A stretch of DNA of 35,923 nucleotides from an uncultured Clostridia bacterium (GCA_945983355.1 CAMFSU010000021.1:1-35923), one strand, 5' to 3'; positions 22,312 to 33,784 are shown, counted from the stretch's first letter. The notes: generated from the sequence alone by a model not told the origin. Translations and numbers: made by a program.

Positions 22312-23091
22312 ATGAAAAAAATTATTGCAATCGCCCTTATGGCACTTATGCTCATCGGCTGCTTCACAGGCTGCACCGGTACAAAGAAATTGTTGGTTGC
22401 TACCAACGCTGAATTTGAACCATTTGAAAGCTTAACCGCTGATGGCGAATTTGTTGGCTTTGATATCGACCTTATGAACGCTATCGCTGAGAAGATGGGT
22501 TATGAAGTACAGTATGAAAATATGGAATTTGACGGCGTTGTTGCTGCTGTTTCTAACGGCACTACCGACCTTGCAATTTCCGGTCTTACCATTAACGCTG
22601 GCCGTGCAAAGTATGTAAACTTCTCTAACCCTTACTACAGCGGTGCTGCCCAAGTTCTTATCGTTGGCAAGAATGATACATACTACACCGGCACTGACAA
22701 GGCAACACTTGATACTCAGCTTAAGGGTCAAAGCATCGGCGTTTGCTCAGGTTACACCGGTGAATTCTATGCAAAGGGCGACGAAGACTGGGGCTTTAAA
22801 GCTATTGAAGGCGCTAATGTAAAGATTTATGAAAACATTTCGCTTGCTATTGCTGACCTTAAAGCAGGTAACATCAATGCAATTATTATGGACGATTCAG
22901 TTGCTAAGGAAGCTGCTGCTGCAAACGCAGATGTTGCAAAGGTAATTGATGTTCCGCTTACTGTTGAAGAATACGGAATTGCTATTGACAAAACAAATAA
23001 AGAACTTAAAGAAAAGGTTGACGCTGCCCTCGCTGAACTTGTTAAAGATGGCACCGTTGATAAGCTTCTTGAAGAATACAAATTAAAATAA
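22312..23091 (+). CDS. Amino-acid ABC transporter substrate-binding lipoprotein
   Basis: A 259-residue extracellular solute-binding protein of family 3 (PF00497). The lipoprotein signal has two candidate lipobox cysteines, C17 (LIGC) and C21 (FTGC). The mature part has the classic LLVATNAEFEPFE, GFDIDLMNAIAEKMG, FDGVVAAVSNGTTDLAISGLTIN and RAKYVNFSNPYY. It binds a polar amino acid; basic amino acids or cystine are possible, but specificity cannot be read from sequence by eye. AAAGGAG precedes the ATG. A terminator separates it from the permease, so the binding protein should be made in excess. Confidence 0.95.
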   Translation: MKKIIAIALMALMLIGCFTGCTGTKKLLVATNAEFEPFESLTADGEFVGFDIDLMNAIAEKMGYEVQYENMEFDGVVAAVSNGTTDLAISGLTINAGRAKYVNFSNPYYSGAAQVLIVGKNDTYYTGTDKATLDTQLKGQSIGVCSGYTGEFYAKGDEDWGFKAIEGANVKIYENISLAIADLKAGNINAIIMDDSVAKEAAAANADVAKVIDVPLTVEEYGIAIDKTNKELKEKVDAALAELVKDGTVDKLLEEYKLK

Positions 23092-23104
23092 TTTTTTAAA
23101 ACTG

Positions 23105-23140
23105 ACAAAGCACCGTCGGTAAAGGCGGTGCTTTGTTTTT
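23105..23140 (+). terminator. Intra-operon terminator after the binding-protein gene
   Basis: A perfect 11-bp stem ACAAAGCACCG/CGGTGCTTTGT with a 10-nt loop and five T. The permease gene starts 29 bases later, so this is probably a partial terminator that lowers permease and ATPase expression. Confidence 0.85.
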
Positions 23141-23168
23141 CTGATTATATTAAAGGTTGTGTTAAGAC

Positions 23169-23873
23169 TTGTTTGATAATTTTTTTGAAATATTTTACGA
23201 CATTTTTATAAAGGGCAAGGCCTATAAGCTTATGCTTGACGGCTTGGTATATACACTTGTTATTGCCGTTTTTGCCGTTTTATTGGGTATAATACTCGGT
23301 GCATTATTGGCAGTTTGCAAGGTTATTCCTCAAAAGAATATCATAGCTAAATTTTTTAACAGTGTTGCCAATGTTTACATTACTGTTTTCCGCGGCACAC
23401 CGGTTATGGTACAGCTTTTGCTTTTCTATTACGGTATTTTCCCCCGTGTTATGCGTGGATACGAATATAAGGCGCTAATTATTGCAATATTAGTTTTCGG
23501 TCTTAATAGTGCGGCTTATGTTGCAGAAATTATTCGTTCGGGTATTTTGTCTATTGATAAGGGCCAAATGGAAGCCGGCCGTTCGCTTGGTTTTACATAT
23601 TCCCAAACAATGATGAAAATTATTTTACCCCAAGCAATTAAAAACATTTTGCCGGCACTTGGTAACGAATTTATTGTTATGATTAAAGAAACCTCGGTTG
23701 CGGGCTTTATCACTGTTTTCGACCTTACCCGTGCTACCCGTTCTATCGTTGCCGACTATTATAACCCCTTTGTTCCCTATTTCACTTTGGCGGTTGTGTA
23801 TTTGGTGCTTGTAATGGTATTTACATACTTCCTAAATATTTTTGAAAGGAGGCTTCGCAAGAGTGACCACTAA
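23169..23873 (+). CDS. Amino-acid ABC transporter permease
   Basis: A 234-residue HisM/ArtQ-type inner-membrane permease with about five membrane segments. The [16 protein letters not shown] block and the EAA loop ([30 protein letters not shown]) that contacts the ATPase are present. The start is TTG at 23169: a stop codon lies two codons upstream, the next ATG (23232) would cut into the first membrane segment, and AAAGG lies 13 bases ahead. This site is weak, so translation may be modest. The stop overlaps the ATPase start by 11 bases. Confidence 0.93.
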   Translation: MFDNFFEIFYDIFIKGKAYKLMLDGLVYTLVIAVFAVLLGIILGALLAVCKVIPQKNIIAKFFNSVANVYITVFRGTPVMVQLLLFYYGIFPRVMRGYEYKALIIAILVFGLNSAAYVAEIIRSGILSIDKGQMEAGRSLGFTYSQTMMKIILPQAIKNILPALGNEFIVMIKETSVAGFITVFDLTRATRSIVADYYNPFVPYFTLAVVYLVLVMVFTYFLNIFERRLRKSDH

Positions 23874-24603
23874 TGATGTTTTAATTAAAGTTGAGGGTTT
23901 GAAAAAATCCTTTGGTGAAATCGATGTTTTAAAGGGCATTGACACCGAAATCAAACGCGGTGAAGTGGTTTGCATTATCGGTGCTTCTGGCAGCGGTAAA
24001 TCAACCTTTTTGCGTTGCCTCAACCTTTTGGAAGAACCAACAGGCGGTAAAATTTTCTTTAATGATGTTGATATTACCGACCCTAAAACCGATATTAACC
24101 TTCACCGTCAAAAAATGGGAATGGTTTTCCAACAGTTTAACCTTTTCCCACATATGACCGTTCTTAAAAATATGACTATTGCGCCAATTAAAGTTTTAGG
24201 CATATCAAAAGAAGAGGCCGAAGACCGCGCAATGAAGCTTTTAGAACGTGTAGGTCTTGCTGACAGGGCCGATGCTTACCCATCACAGCTTTCGGGCGGT
24301 CAAAAACAGCGTGTGGCTATTGTTCGCGCACTTTGTATGCAGCCCGATGTTATGCTTTTTGACGAGCCGACCTCTGCCCTTGACCCCGAAATGGTTGGCG
24401 AGGTTTTGGATGTTATGAAGCAGCTTGCCAAGGAAGGCATGACAATGGCGGTTGTAACACACGAAATGGGCTTTGCTCGTGAAGTTTCCGACCGTGTTTT
24501 CTTTATTGATGAAGGCATTATTATGGAAGAAGGTTCACCCGAAGAAGTATTCGGTAATCCTAAGTCCCCTCGCCTTCAAGACTTTTTAAGCAAGGTTATA
24601 TAA
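23863..24603 (+). CDS. Amino-acid ABC transporter ATP-binding protein
   Basis: A 246-residue ATPase of the polar amino-acid uptake family (GlnQ/HisP type). It has Walker [10 protein letters not shown], the Q-loop [17 protein letters not shown], signature LSGGQKQR, Walker [20 protein letters not shown] and the switch histidine VVTHEMGFA. The GTG at 23863 is chosen, because the AAAGGAGG ribosome site lies 10 bases ahead; a TTG at 23842 in the same frame would place that site within the coding region. The gene overlaps the permease end, so the two are coupled. With the binding protein, it makes a complete importer. Confidence 0.95.
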   Translation: MTTNDVLIKVEGLKKSFGEIDVLKGIDTEIKRGEVVCIIGASGSGKSTFLRCLNLLEEPTGGKIFFNDVDITDPKTDINLHRQKMGMVFQQFNLFPHMTVLKNMTIAPIKVLGISKEEAEDRAMKLLERVGLADRADAYPSQLSGGQKQRVAIVRALCMQPDVMLFDEPTSALDPEMVGEVLDVMKQLAKEGMTMAVVTHEMGFAREVSDRVFFIDEGIIMEEGSPEEVFGNPKSPRLQDFLSKVI

Positions 24604-24608
24604 AAATT

Positions 24609-24642
24609 AAAAGTTCTCATTCATTGAATGAGAACTTTTTTT
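24609..24642. terminator. Shared terminator between the ABC importer and the convergent membrane gene
   Basis: A nearly perfect palindrome (24609-24623 with 24625-24639) that folds into a stem with GTTCTCAT/ATGAGAAC at its centre and T-runs on both strands. It serves both converging transcripts. Confidence 0.9.
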
Positions 24643-25168
24643 ATTTAAAAAACTTTTTAAGCTTTGGTTGTATTTTATACAAATAAAATATAGCCATTTT
24701 TGAAACAGTTATGTCATAAACAACAAATACAGGATTAGCAACCGCTAAAACAATAAAAACGGTGTATTTGCCAAAATCGTTAGTGTCACTCAAATTAACA
24801 CCAAAAAGCTGTGCAATAAAGCTGTAAACTAAAATCACAACTGCGTTAAATATAACAATTTTAATAGGCCACTCAAAAAATGGCTTGTTTATGCGCTCTA
24901 TAACGGCTTTAAGTATTGGGTAATAACCAAATAAGAACACATACATAAGCATTGCTTCGGGCTCACATAAGAGCACGGTAAGTACTGCGGAAACGATATA
25001 AGCCGAAACCGCCCATTTAATCCCCAACTCTAACAACACAACCATAATACAAAGCCCCGCAAAAGCAGGTACTGCGTAGGTTAGATACGGAAAATAAGCA
25101 ATCAGCATTACAACAACTGCTAAAGCCGACATTAAGGCACAAAGGGTAATTTTATTTGTCCTTTTCAT
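24641..25168 (-). CDS. Membrane protein, possibly ECF-transporter S-component-like
   Basis: A 175-residue hydrophobic protein with about five or six membrane segments. It starts with KRTNKITLCALMSALAVVVMLIAYFPYLTYAVPA, a style often seen in substrate-binding (S) subunits of ECF vitamin transporters, with FLFGYYPILKAVIE in the middle. I do not see a motif that fixes the substrate, and no ECF ATPase or T subunit is in the window. It begins one base after the J-domain gene and probably shares its transcript. Confidence 0.72.
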   Translation of the reverse strand: MKRTNKITLCALMSALAVVVMLIAYFPYLTYAVPAFAGLCIMVVLLELGIKWAVSAYIVSAVLTVLLCEPEAMLMYVFLFGYYPILKAVIERINKPFFEWPIKIVIFNAVVILVYSFIAQLFGVNLSDTNDFGKYTVFIVLAVANPVFVVYDITVSKMAIFYLYKIQPKLKKFFK

Positions 25169-25169
25169 A

Positions 25170-25775
25170 TCAGCAACACCTTATAAGGTCGCCACCCATA
25201 CATTCACAGCAACAGTCGGCGCAAATAAGTGTTTGACACATATCACATGCATCACAGTCGCCGCCACGGTTATAGGTGCGGTATGGATTGTGTTGTTGGC
25301 GCGATGCCTGGCGTTGTGCGTTATTTACAGCATTGCGGTATTCGGGGTTTGATGGGTCCATACGGGATGCAGTCGCAAAGCTTGTAAACGCTTGGTCAAA
25401 CCAACCGCGGCGATAAAGCACTGTACCGTTTAAAAAATACCACTCGGCATTGCGGTTTTGAACAGGCACACCGTCTAAAATTTCTTGCGCCTCTTCAAGT
25501 CGGTTTTGGTTTATAAGTTGGCGAATTTCAGGAAAATTTGTAGGTCCGTTATTCGTTCTACCATAACCTGTGCCCTTATTACCTGAACGGCGAGATGCCA
25601 TAATAGAATCGTACGCCTCGTTAATTTCCTGCATTTTATCCTCAGCCAAGTCGGCAAGTGGGTTGTCGCCGTAATTATCGGGATGATATTTTCTTGCCAA
25701 ATTTCTATAAGCAGTTTTTATTTCCTCATCGGTTGCATTGCGGTCAATTCCTAAAATTTGATAGGGGTCTTTCAT
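25170..25775 (-). CDS. J-domain protein with TPR-like region and cysteine-rich tail
   Basis: A 201-residue protein. Residues 3-62 are a DnaJ J-domain with the HPD motif at 31-33 ([31 protein letters not shown]), which should stimulate a DnaK partner. Residues about 83-155 look like two TPR-type helical repeats. The last 28 residues contain ten cysteines (from C174 to C201, in patterns such as [15 protein letters not shown] and RCC), probably a metal- or cluster-binding tail. It has none of the G/F region or zinc domains of true DnaJ. It overlaps the DUF5685 gene by four bases (ATGA). Confidence 0.9.
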   Translation of the reverse strand: MKDPYQILGIDRNATDEEIKTAYRNLARKYHPDNYGDNPLADLAEDKMQEINEAYDSIMASRRSGNKGTGYGRTNNGPTNFPEIRQLINQNRLEEAQEILDGVPVQNRNAEWYFLNGTVLYRRGWFDQAFTSFATASRMDPSNPEYRNAVNNAQRQASRQQHNPYRTYNRGGDCDACDMCQTLICADCCCECMGGDLIRCC

Positions 25776-26596
25776 CTATTAGTCTCCTTTAAAAATGTTT
25801 CTTCAAGTCCTAAATAAAGTATATTACCTAATATGTTTTTATATTTTTTAAGGTTTAAAAGCTCGAATGCCTTGCACGCCTCGTTAATAGAAAAATACAA
25901 CTGCTGTGTAATAAGCTCTTTAGGGTTTTTGCGCTGCTTTAACGGGTTAAACGATTTATGCTTAATATCATCCTCTAAATCGCAATACGCATCAATTAAG
26001 TAAATATACCGCCCAATACAGTAACCAAGGCGGTCAAGCACACGCTTTTGCGATTTATCATCTGATAGCTCCATAAATAGTGCCGACAGCATTTTCGCCG
26101 TTGGGTCAGCCGCCATATCTAAATCACAGTTAGGACTTTTTTCTGCTATGGTTTGCGAAGTAATATATTCAGACAAAATTTTATCAATTTGCGGATATTT
26201 TTTTGCCGCTTTTTTATATGGTGCTTTAAAAAACGGCTTTGCAATAACAAACCCAAGCTTTTTTAAGCCCTTTTCATCATTGATATTATCGAGCACCTTG
26301 TAATAATTGAGTATTACTGCCGTTGCGGCGGGTAGTCTAATATCATCGTCATTTTTACAAAAAATGCATTTTTTAAGCGGATTAAAAACACAGTGCTTTC
26401 GCTCAACTGCATCGCACCCATCTTTAAGTGCCATATTTAAAAGTGCTAAAAAGGTAAAATCATAGCTTAAAGTAAAGCGTGAAAGCGGGCTGTATTCCCT
26501 GCCCATTGTTTTGCAAAGCGAGCAGTAAACCGCCTTGTAAAATTCATATTCTTTTACCTTTAAGTCGCCCTTTGAGGCACGAATATAACCGAACAA
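25772..26596 (-). CDS. DUF5685 family protein
   Basis: A 274-residue, mostly helical protein. Family marks are [27 protein letters not shown] near the start, [12 protein letters not shown] in the middle and [20 protein letters not shown] near residue 200. The acidic run resembles the aspartate-rich motif of isoprenoid-synthase folds, but this is only an impression. The TTG at 26596 is preferred: it gives the usual start (M)FGYIR and has AAAGGGGTG 5 bases ahead, while the ATG at 26617 has no ribosome site. It is coupled to the J-domain gene; such pairs recur in Clostridia, and their function is unknown. Confidence 0.87.
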   Translation of the reverse strand: MFGYIRASKGDLKVKEYEFYKAVYCSLCKTMGREYSPLSRFTLSYDFTFLALLNMALKDGCDAVERKHCVFNPLKKCIFCKNDDDIRLPAATAVILNYYKVLDNINDEKGLKKLGFVIAKPFFKAPYKKAAKKYPQIDKILSEYITSQTIAEKSPNCDLDMAADPTAKMLSALFMELSDDKSQKRVLDRLGYCIGRYIYLIDAYCDLEDDIKHKSFNPLKQRKNPKELITQQLYFSINEACKAFELLNLKKYKNILGNILYLGLEETFLKETNR

Positions 26597-26657
26597 GAAA
26601 ACACCCCTTTCTTTCATTTTAGCTTTAAAGTTTTAAAATTAGTGAATAATGTGTTAA

Positions 26658-29495
26658 TTATAGCACACCTTTAAGAAATTTACCCGTATATGACTGCTCG
26701 CAAGCGGCAACCTGCTCGGGTGTGCCTGTACAAACCACAGTACCGCCCTTTGTACCGCCTTCAGGACCTAAATCTATAATATAGTCGGCGGTTTTAATTA
26801 CATCAAGGTTGTGTTCAATTACCAAAACAGTATTACCCACATCGGTAAAGCGCTGCAAAACCTCAATAAGCTTGTGAACATCGGCTGTGTGAAGTCCTGT
26901 TGTCGGCTCGTCCAAAATATAAATAGTTTTGCCTGTTGAACGCTTTGAAAGCTCGGTCGCAAGCTTAACGCGCTGTGCCTCACCACCCGAAAGGGTTGTT
27001 GCGGGCTGACCGATTTTAACATAGCCGAGACCAACATCACAAAGTGTTTTTAATTTGCGGTGAATTTTTGGGATGTTTTCAAAGAAATACATACCCTCTT
27101 CAATAGTCATTTCTAAAACATCATAGATGCTTTTGCCTTTATATTTAACATTAAGAGTTTCACGGTTAAAGCGTGTACCGCCGCACACCTCACAAGGTAC
27201 ATAAATATCGGGCAAAAAGTGCATTTCAATTTTTATAATACCATCGCCCTGACAGGCCTCGCAGCGACCGCCCTTAACATTAAAGGAAAAACGCCCTGCA
27301 TTATAGCCGTGCATTTTGGCATCCTTTGTGGCGGCAAATAGCTCACGAATATCGTTAAACACACCTGTATAGGTTGCTGGGTTAGAGCGTGGTGTACGGC
27401 CAATGGGTGCTTGGTCAATGCAAATAACCTTATCAAGATTTTCAACACCCAAAACCGATTTATATTCACCCGCAATGGTTTTAGCGCCGTTTAATTTGTT
27501 AGCCAAAACCTTATAAATAATATCATTTACAAGTGAAGATTTACCACTGCCCGAAACACCAGTTACACAGGTAAAGGTGCCAAGCGGAATTTTAACATCA
27601 ATTTTTTTAAGGTTGTTTTCGGCAGCGCCCTTTATAACAAGTGACTGACCATTACCCTTACGGCGTTCTTTGGGCACAGGCACACATTTTCTGCCAAAAA
27701 GATAGTCTGAGGTAAGCGAATTTTCGCACTTTTTAAGGTCGGAAAGATTTCCCGAAAATACAACCTTACCGCCGTGAATACCTGCCCCTGGGCCAATATC
27801 TAAAATATGGTCGGCGGCACGCATTGTGTCCTCATCGTGTTCAACAACTATTACGGTATTACCCAAATCACGAAGTCGCTTTAAGGTGGCGATTAGGCGC
27901 TCATTATCGCGCTGGTGAAGACCGATTGACGGCTCGTCCAAAATATATAAAACACCCATTAAGGATGAGCCAATTTGGGTTGCTAAACGAATACGCTGAC
28001 TTTCACCGCCCGATAAAGTCCCTGCCGAACGGGAAAGATTAAGGTATTCAAGCCCAACGCTTTGCAAAAATGTTAAACGCTCACGAATTTCCTTTAAAAT
28101 TGGCCTTGCTATCATACCATCACGCTGACCAAATGATAACGAGTTAATAAATTCAAGCTCGTCATCGATAGACATATCGCAAAATTCAATTATATTTTTG
28201 CCCCCAACCGTAACCGCCAAAAATTCGGGCTTTAAGCGTTTCCCGCCGCAAACCTCGCAAGGTGATTCGGTCATTAAGCTTTCAATTTCATTTCGTGAAT
28301 AATCACTTGTTGTGTTTTTATATCGGCGTTCAAGGTTATTTACAACACCCTCAAATTCGCTGTAATAGGTGCCGCCGCCAAAGTCGGTATTACGCACCAA
28401 CTTGATTTTTTCACCCTTTGTGCCGTATAACACCGCATTTTGCGCCACTTTTGGAATGTCCTTCCAAGGTGTATTTATATCAAAATTAAACCTTTCGGCA
28501 ATGGCTCGGTAATACATTTCAGCAATGGTTGAAGCATCGGGGTTAAACCAGGTGTTTACACCCCAGCCCGATGCTTTAATTGCACCTTCAAGCAATGAAA
28601 GTGAATCATCGCTGATTAAAAGCTTTGGGTTAACCTTCATAAACATACCGATGCCCATACAGTGTGGACAAGCGCCCATTGGGTTATTAAAGGAAAACAT
28701 TGTGGGTGTTAACTCGGGTATGCTAATACCGTGCTCCTCACAAGCATAGGTTTGTGAAAATTTAAGCTCTTCCCCACCAATAACATCAACCGCAACCAAA
28801 CCGCCCGACAAATTAACGGCGGTTTCAATACTATCAGCAAGGCGAGACTGAATTTCATCCTTAATAACAAGGCGGTCAACAATAATTTCAATAATGTGTT
28901 TTTTATTTTTTTCAAGCTTAATTTCTTCCGAAAGGTCGTAAGTAATACCGTCAATTCTCGCCCTTACGTAACCTTGTTTACGGGCGTGTTCAAGCTCTTT
29001 TGTGTGTTCACCCTTACGATTCATAACAGTAGGTGCTAAAATTTGAATTTTACTGCCCTGTTCTAATTTCATTACGGTGTCAACAATTTGGTCGGTTGTT
29101 TGCTGACTAATTTCTTTACCGCAAACAGGACAATGCGGAACACCCACACGAGCATATAATAGGCGCAAATAATCGTAAATTTCGGTAACTGTACCAACAG
29201 TTGAGCGCGGGTTTTTAGATGTTGTTTTTTGGTCAATAGAAATTGCGGGTGAAAGACCTTCAATAACCTCTACATTTGGTTTTTCCATTTGCCCTAAAAA
29301 CTGACGCGCGTATGATGAAAGCGATTCAACATAACGGCGCTGACCTTCGGCATAAATGGTGTCAAATGCTAATGAAGATTTACCACTGCCCGAAAGCCCC
29401 GTAAAAACAATAAGCTTATCACGGGGTATTTCAACATCAATATTTTTAAGGTTGTGCTCGCTTGCACCTTTAATAATAATTTTGTCAGATGCCAA
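26658..29495 (-). CDS. uvrA: Excinuclease ABC subunit A
   Basis: A 945-residue DNA-damage recognition ATPase of nucleotide excision repair. It has two ABC modules: Walker A GLSGSGKS at 33-40 and GVSGSGKSS near 640; signatures [12 protein letters not shown] and [12 protein letters not shown]; Walker [11 protein letters not shown] and [10 protein letters not shown]. Zinc modules appear as [14 protein letters not shown] with CEVCGGKR, and CEACQGDG with CEVCGGTR. Length and order are normal. It starts one base after uvrB, so the two are cotranscribed from the LexA-like-controlled promoter upstream of uvrB. Confidence 0.98.
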   Translation of the reverse strand: MASDKIIIKGASEHNLKNIDVEIPRDKLIVFTGLSGSGKSSLAFDTIYAEGQRRYVESLSSYARQFLGQMEKPNVEVIEGLSPAISIDQKTTSKNPRSTVGTVTEIYDYLRLLYARVGVPHCPVCGKEISQQTTDQIVDTVMKLEQGSKIQILAPTVMNRKGEHTKELEHARKQGYVRARIDGITYDLSEEIKLEKNKKHIIEIIVDRLVIKDEIQSRLADSIETAVNLSGGLVAVDVIGGEELKFSQTYACEEHGISIPELTPTMFSFNNPMGACPHCMGIGMFMKVNPKLLISDDSLSLLEGAIKASGWGVNTWFNPDASTIAEMYYRAIAERFNFDINTPWKDIPKVAQNAVLYGTKGEKIKLVRNTDFGGGTYYSEFEGVVNNLERRYKNTTSDYSRNEIESLMTESPCEVCGGKRLKPEFLAVTVGGKNIIEFCDMSIDDELEFINSLSFGQRDGMIARPILKEIRERLTFLQSVGLEYLNLSRSAGTLSGGESQRIRLATQIGSSLMGVLYILDEPSIGLHQRDNERLIATLKRLRDLGNTVIVVEHDEDTMRAADHILDIGPGAGIHGGKVVFSGNLSDLKKCENSLTSDYLFGRKCVPVPKERRKGNGQSLVIKGAAENNLKKIDVKIPLGTFTCVTGVSGSGKSSLVNDIIYKVLANKLNGAKTIAGEYKSVLGVENLDKVICIDQAPIGRTPRSNPATYTGVFNDIRELFAATKDAKMHGYNAGRFSFNVKGGRCEACQGDGIIKIEMHFLPDIYVPCEVCGGTRFNRETLNVKYKGKSIYDVLEMTIEEGMYFFENIPKIHRKLKTLCDVGLGYVKIGQPATTLSGGEAQRVKLATELSKRSTGKTIYILDEPTTGLHTADVHKLIEVLQRFTDVGNTVLVIEHNLDVIKTADYIIDLGPEGGTKGGTVVCTGTPEQVAACEQSYTGKFLKGVL

Positions 29496-29496
29496 T

Positions 29497-31455
29497 TTAC
29501 TGTTTTTCCTCTCTTAATTCGTTAATTTTATCACGCAGTTTTGCCGCATATTCAAATTCAAGTATCTTGGCGGCTTGCTTCATTTCTGCGGTAAGTCGCT
29601 TAATTTCGGCCTCGCGCTGTGCACGGCTTAAATTCTTAACAGGCAAATCCTTAACCTTGCTGCCAATTTCAAGCACATCACGGACATCCTTAATAATAGT
29701 TTTCGGCACAATGCCGTTTTTAAGGTTATATTCGTTTTGAATTGCGCGGCGGCGGTTGGTTTCGTTTATTGCATTTTCCATCGAGCGTGTAACCGAATCA
29801 GCATACATTATAACCGTACCCTCGGCATTACGGGCGGCACGGCCAATAGTTTGCACAAGCGAGGTTTCGCTACGCAAAAAGCCCTCTTTATCGGCATCTA
29901 AAATTGCAACAAGTGATACCTCGGGTATATCTAAGCCCTCACGCAAAAGGTTAATGCCAACCAAAACATCAAAATCGCCAAGGCGTAGGCCACGGATAAT
30001 TTCCATACGCTCGATAGTGTCAACATCGTGGTGCATATATCGTACTTTTATCCCCGCTTGATTTAAATATTCGGTCAAATTTTCGGCCATTTTTTTGGTG
30101 AGTGTTGTCACCAAAACGCGCTCTTTTTTAGCAATTCTATCGTTAATTTCACTTATAAGATCATCAATTTGTCCGTCCGTTGGCCTAACCGATATTTCAG
30201 GGTCTAAAAGCCCTGTCGGGCGGATAACCTGCTCAATAATTTGGGTCGCCTTTTCCTTTTCAAAGTCCCCGGGGGTGGCAGATACAAACACCGCTTGGTT
30301 TATGTGACTGTAAAATTCATCAAAATTTAGTGGGCGGTTATCAAAAGCGGATGGCAACCGAAAGCCGTATTCCACCAAATTTTCCTTTCTTGCCCTGTCA
30401 CCACCGTACATACCCCTCACCTGCGGTAATGTAACATGCGATTCATCAACAAAAAGCACAAAATCATCAGGAAAATAGTCAATAAGGGTCGAGGGCACAC
30501 TGCCCTTTGGCCTTCTTGCCATAACGCGCGAATAGTTTTCAACACCCTTGCAGGTGCCGATTTCCTGAAGCATTTCAACATCATATTCAGTGCGTTGGCG
30601 AATACGCTGTGCTTCAATTAGCTTTTCATTATCTAAAAAGAACTTAACACGCTCTTCCATTTCGTCTAAAATTTCTTTTAAAGCATCCTGCATTTTGTCT
30701 TGTGGCACAATATAATGCGATGCGGGGTAAACCGCAACGTGTGACAAAACTGCTTTTACCTCACCTGTTACGGTGTTAATTTCGCATATTCTGTCAATTT
30801 CATCGCCAAAAAATTCCACACGGATGGCATTTTCCATTGAATAAGCGGGAAAAATTTCCACCGTGTCGCCACGCACACGAAACTTGTTACGAACAAAGTT
30901 TATATCATTTCGTTCATACTGCAAATCAACAAGCTTTGCAATAAGCTCATCTCTCGATTTTTCCATACCTTGACGGAGAGATATTACCATACTGCGATAA
31001 TCAATAGGATTACCAAGTGAATATATGCAAGAAACCGATGCCACAATTATAACATCGCGCCTTTCAGAAAGCGCACAGGTTGCACTGTGGCGAAGCTTGT
31101 CAATTTCATCATTTATAGCACTGTCTTTTTCGATATAAGTGTCACTGCCCGGTAAATACGCTTCGGGCTGATAATAATCATAATAGGATACGAAATATTC
31201 CACCGCATTTTCGGGGAAAAATTCTTTAAACTCACTGCATAACTGCGCGGCAAGGGTTTTGTTGTGAGCGAGAACGAGTGTCGGTCGGTTTACTTTTTCG
31301 ATAATATTCGCCATAGTAAAGGTCTTGCCGCTACCTGTAACGCCCAGCAAAACCTGTTCTTTGTCGCCACGATTTAAACCATCAACCAGCTTATCGATAG
31401 CTTCTGGCTGGTCACCTGTCGGTTTATATTGGCTTTTCAAAATAAACTTGTCCAT
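29497..31455 (-). CDS. uvrB: Excinuclease ABC subunit B
   Basis: A 652-residue helicase-like subunit that receives damaged DNA from UvrA and recruits UvrC. Walker A is GVTGSGKT (38-45). The beta-hairpin that clamps DNA is seen in [25 protein letters not shown]. Motif II is VDESH, and motifs V-VI are [12 protein letters not shown] and QTIGRAARN. The C-terminal UVR domain is [25 protein letters not shown]. The ATG at 31455 is chosen because AAAGAGGTGA lies 5 bases ahead; an in-frame TTG at 31476 would place that site inside the gene. Confidence 0.98.
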   Translation of the reverse strand: MDKFILKSQYKPTGDQPEAIDKLVDGLNRGDKEQVLLGVTGSGKTFTMANIIEKVNRPTLVLAHNKTLAAQLCSEFKEFFPENAVEYFVSYYDYYQPEAYLPGSDTYIEKDSAINDEIDKLRHSATCALSERRDVIIVASVSCIYSLGNPIDYRSMVISLRQGMEKSRDELIAKLVDLQYERNDINFVRNKFRVRGDTVEIFPAYSMENAIRVEFFGDEIDRICEINTVTGEVKAVLSHVAVYPASHYIVPQDKMQDALKEILDEMEERVKFFLDNEKLIEAQRIRQRTEYDVEMLQEIGTCKGVENYSRVMARRPKGSVPSTLIDYFPDDFVLFVDESHVTLPQVRGMYGGDRARKENLVEYGFRLPSAFDNRPLNFDEFYSHINQAVFVSATPGDFEKEKATQIIEQVIRPTGLLDPEISVRPTDGQIDDLISEINDRIAKKERVLVTTLTKKMAENLTEYLNQAGIKVRYMHHDVDTIERMEIIRGLRLGDFDVLVGINLLREGLDIPEVSLVAILDADKEGFLRSETSLVQTIGRAARNAEGTVIMYADSVTRSMENAINETNRRRAIQNEYNLKNGIVPKTIIKDVRDVLEIGSKVKDLPVKNLSRAQREAEIKRLTAEMKQAAKILEFEYAAKLRDKINELREEKQ

Positions 31456-31490
31456 ACACTCACCTCTTTTGCACAAAATTACACGATTAT

Positions 31491-31519
31491 ATTATAACAC
31501 AAAACAATAAATATGTAAA
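31491..31519 (-). promoter_or_regulatory. uvrBA promoter
   Basis: On the minus strand TTTACA (31519-31514), a 17-bp spacer and a perfect TATAAT (31496-31491), 35 bases upstream of the uvrB ATG. Confidence 0.82.
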
Positions 31520-31529
31520 CAAATGTTTG
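31516..31529. promoter_or_regulatory. LexA/DinR-type SOS box at uvrB
   Basis: On the minus strand CAAACATTTGTTTA matches the Bacillus-type consensus CGAACRNRYGTTYG at 11 of 14 positions and has the dyad AAACnnnnGTTT. It overlaps the -35 of the uvrB promoter, the place where a repressor would act. Confidence 0.6.
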
Positions 31530-31604
31530 CCTTTATGGATAAATAAATATAAGCGGTAAAAACAATTAAAAAAGTTATATTGTTAATTTATTATCATTTT
31601 TCTC

Positions 31605-31632
31605 TTGAAATTTGAAATTTTTATGGGATAAT
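31605..31632 (+). promoter_or_regulatory. Possible hppA promoter
   Basis: TTGAAA, a 16-bp spacer and GATAAT, about 70 bases ahead of the ATG at 31703. The gap also holds a 13-base palindrome (ATCCATGATGGAT, 31649-31661) of unknown role. Confidence 0.45.
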
Positions 31633-31702
31633 AAGCGTTATCACAAAAATCCATGATGGATATTGCATATTTTTATTATTTTATACTATTAAAGGAGAGC
31701 TT

Positions 31703-33784
31703 ATGGACAAGTTAATTTTCATCTTAACCTTTGTCGGCGCTTTATTGGCCCTGTTGTTTGCGTTTGCTATGTCACGCAAGGTGCTTAAATTTTCCGAAGG
31801 CACCGACCTTATGAAAAAAATCTCACTTGCTATTCGCAAAGGTGCCGATGCTTACTTAAAGCGCCAATATAAAATTGTTTTAATTTTCTTTGGCGTTATG
31901 TTTGTTGTACTTTCAGTTATGGCAATATTCAAGCTTTTAACACCTTATGTGCCCTTTGCTTTTGTAACTGGCGGTTTCTTTTCTGCCCTTTCAGGATTTA
32001 TTGGCATGAAAATTGCAACCCTTGCAAATGCACGCACCGCAAATGCTTGTCGTGATGGACTTAATAAGGGTCTTCGCATTGCCTTTTCAGCCGGTAGTGT
32101 TATGGGCTTTACCGTTGTAGGCCTTGGCCTTTTGGATATTTCGGTTTGGTTCTTCCTTTTAAAATTTGTCTTTAACCTTTCACCTGAAGGCATTACGGGC
32201 GCAATGCTCACCTTTGGTATGGGCGCATCATCAATGGCTTTATTTGCTCGTGTTGGCGGTGGTATATTTACAAAGGCGGCTGACGTTGGCGCTGACCTTG
32301 TTGGTAAGGTTGAGGCCGGCATCCCTGAAGATGACCCCCGCAATCCCGCCGTTATTGCCGATAATGTTGGCGATAATGTTGGTGACGTTGCCGGTATGGG
32401 CGCCGACCTTTATGAATCTTATGTTGGCTCTATAATTTCGGCCTCGGCTTTAGGTGTTGCGGCATTTCATTCAATAAACGCTATGGCACTTCCCTTGCTT
32501 TTGGCTGCCGTTGGTGTTGTATGCTCGATTTTCGGTACTTTCTTTGTAAGAACTAAGGAGGGTGCAACCCAAAAGCAATTACTTTCAGCACTTTCACGCG
32601 GTACTAATTTTTCTGCTATTGCTATTGCGATTATAGCTTTACCTTTGATATATTTTATTTTAAAAGATAACTGGACAATTTACTTTGCAATTTTAGCAGG
32701 TCTTGTTGCAGGTGTGCTTATCGGTAAAGCAACCGAGTATTACACCTCTGACGGCTTTAAGCCCACACAAAATCTTGCCGCAACAAGTGAAACAGGTACT
32801 GCCACCATTATTATTGGCGGTCTTTCGGTTGGTATGCTTTCAACAATGATGCCAATTATCATAATTTCTATCTGCGTTTTGGTTGCTTTCTTCGTATCAA
32901 ATGGTGCGGCCAATGCGGCGCAAGGTCTTTATGGTATAGGTTTATCGGCAGTTGGTATGCTTTCAACCTTAGGCATAACCCTCGCGACTGATGCTTACGG
33001 CCCTGTTGCCGATAATGCAGGCGGTATTGCACAAATGGCTGGTCTTGAAGAGGATGTTCGCAACCGTACCGATGCGCTTGACTCTCTTGGCAACACAACC
33101 GCCGCCACAGGCAAGGGCTTTGCAATCGGCTCTGCCGCACTTACTGCACTTGCTTTGATGGCTTCATATATTGACAAGATAAACTCTATTGAGGGCGGTG
33201 CCGCAAAAATTGCCGATTTAAGCATTACAAACCCAACGGTTTTAACCGGCTTATTTATAGGTGCTTGTCTCCCCTTTGTGTTTGCCGCAATTACTATGAA
33301 CTCGGTTGGTCGTGCCGCACAAAGCGTTGTTAAAGAGGTTCGCCGTCAGTTTAAGGAAATTACAGGACTTATGGACGGTAAAGCCGAAGCCGATTATGCT
33401 TCTTGTGTTGACCTTTGCACAAAGGCAAGTCTTCGTGAAATGATCTTACCAACCATTATTGCAGTTGTTGTTCCTGTAATTGTTGGCCTTTCAATCGGAC
33501 CGACAGGCGTTGTCGGTATGCTTGCAGGCGCTACAGCTTCGGGCTTTTTAATGGCAATATTTATGTCAAACTCGGGCGGTGCTTGGGATAATGCTAAAAA
33601 ATACATTGAAAGCGGCGTGCACGGCGGCAAGGGCTCTGAAAACCACAAGTCAGCCGTTGTTGGCGATACCGTTGGCGACCCCTTTAAAGATACATCTGGC
33701 CCTGCAATTAACATTTTAATTAAATTACTTTCAATGGTATCTATCGTATTTGCTGCACTTGTTGTAAACTTCTCAATTTTATAA
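31703..33784 (+). CDS. hppA: Membrane-bound ion-pumping pyrophosphatase, K+-dependent type
   Basis: A 693-residue, roughly 16-helix membrane protein that couples hydrolysis of pyrophosphate to export of Na+ or H+. Substrate-binding blocks are [35 protein letters not shown] (194-228), [33 protein letters not shown] (429-448), and the C-terminal [14 protein letters not shown] with [25 protein letters not shown] (463-472) has Ala467 and Gly470, the K+-dependent pattern, where K+-independent pumps have Lys and Thr. K+-dependent enzymes of Clostridia are often Na+ pumps, but the ion cannot be fixed here. AAAGGAGAG precedes the ATG. The gene stands alone. Confidence 0.96.
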   Translation: MDKLIFILTFVGALLALLFAFAMSRKVLKFSEGTDLMKKISLAIRKGADAYLKRQYKIVLIFFGVMFVVLSVMAIFKLLTPYVPFAFVTGGFFSALSGFIGMKIATLANARTANACRDGLNKGLRIAFSAGSVMGFTVVGLGLLDISVWFFLLKFVFNLSPEGITGAMLTFGMGASSMALFARVGGGIFTKAADVGADLVGKVEAGIPEDDPRNPAVIADNVGDNVGDVAGMGADLYESYVGSIISASALGVAAFHSINAMALPLLLAAVGVVCSIFGTFFVRTKEGATQKQLLSALSRGTNFSAIAIAIIALPLIYFILKDNWTIYFAILAGLVAGVLIGKATEYYTSDGFKPTQNLAATSETGTATIIIGGLSVGMLSTMMPIIIISICVLVAFFVSNGAANAAQGLYGIGLSAVGMLSTLGITLATDAYGPVADNAGGIAQMAGLEEDVRNRTDALDSLGNTTAATGKGFAIGSAALTALALMASYIDKINSIEGGAAKIADLSITNPTVLTGLFIGACLPFVFAAITMNSVGRAAQSVVKEVRRQFKEITGLMDGKAEADYASCVDLCTKASLREMILPTIIAVVVPVIVGLSIGPTGVVGMLAGATASGFLMAIFMSNSGGAWDNAKKYIESGVHGGKGSENHKSAVVGDTVGDPFKDTSGPAINILIKLLSMVSIVFAALVVNFSIL

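Noticed and set aside
23842-24603. Importer ATPase starting at TTG 23842
   Set aside because: That codon immediately precedes and overlaps the AAAGGAGG site; the GTG at 23863 has correct spacing.
24641-25168. Firm assignment as an ECF transporter S component
   Set aside because: The fold impression is plausible, but there is no substrate motif and no ECF partner in the window, so only a membrane protein is claimed.
29497-31476. uvrB starting at TTG 31476
   Set aside because: The ribosome site AAAGAGGTGA would be inside the gene; the ATG at 31455 matches the usual UvrB start.
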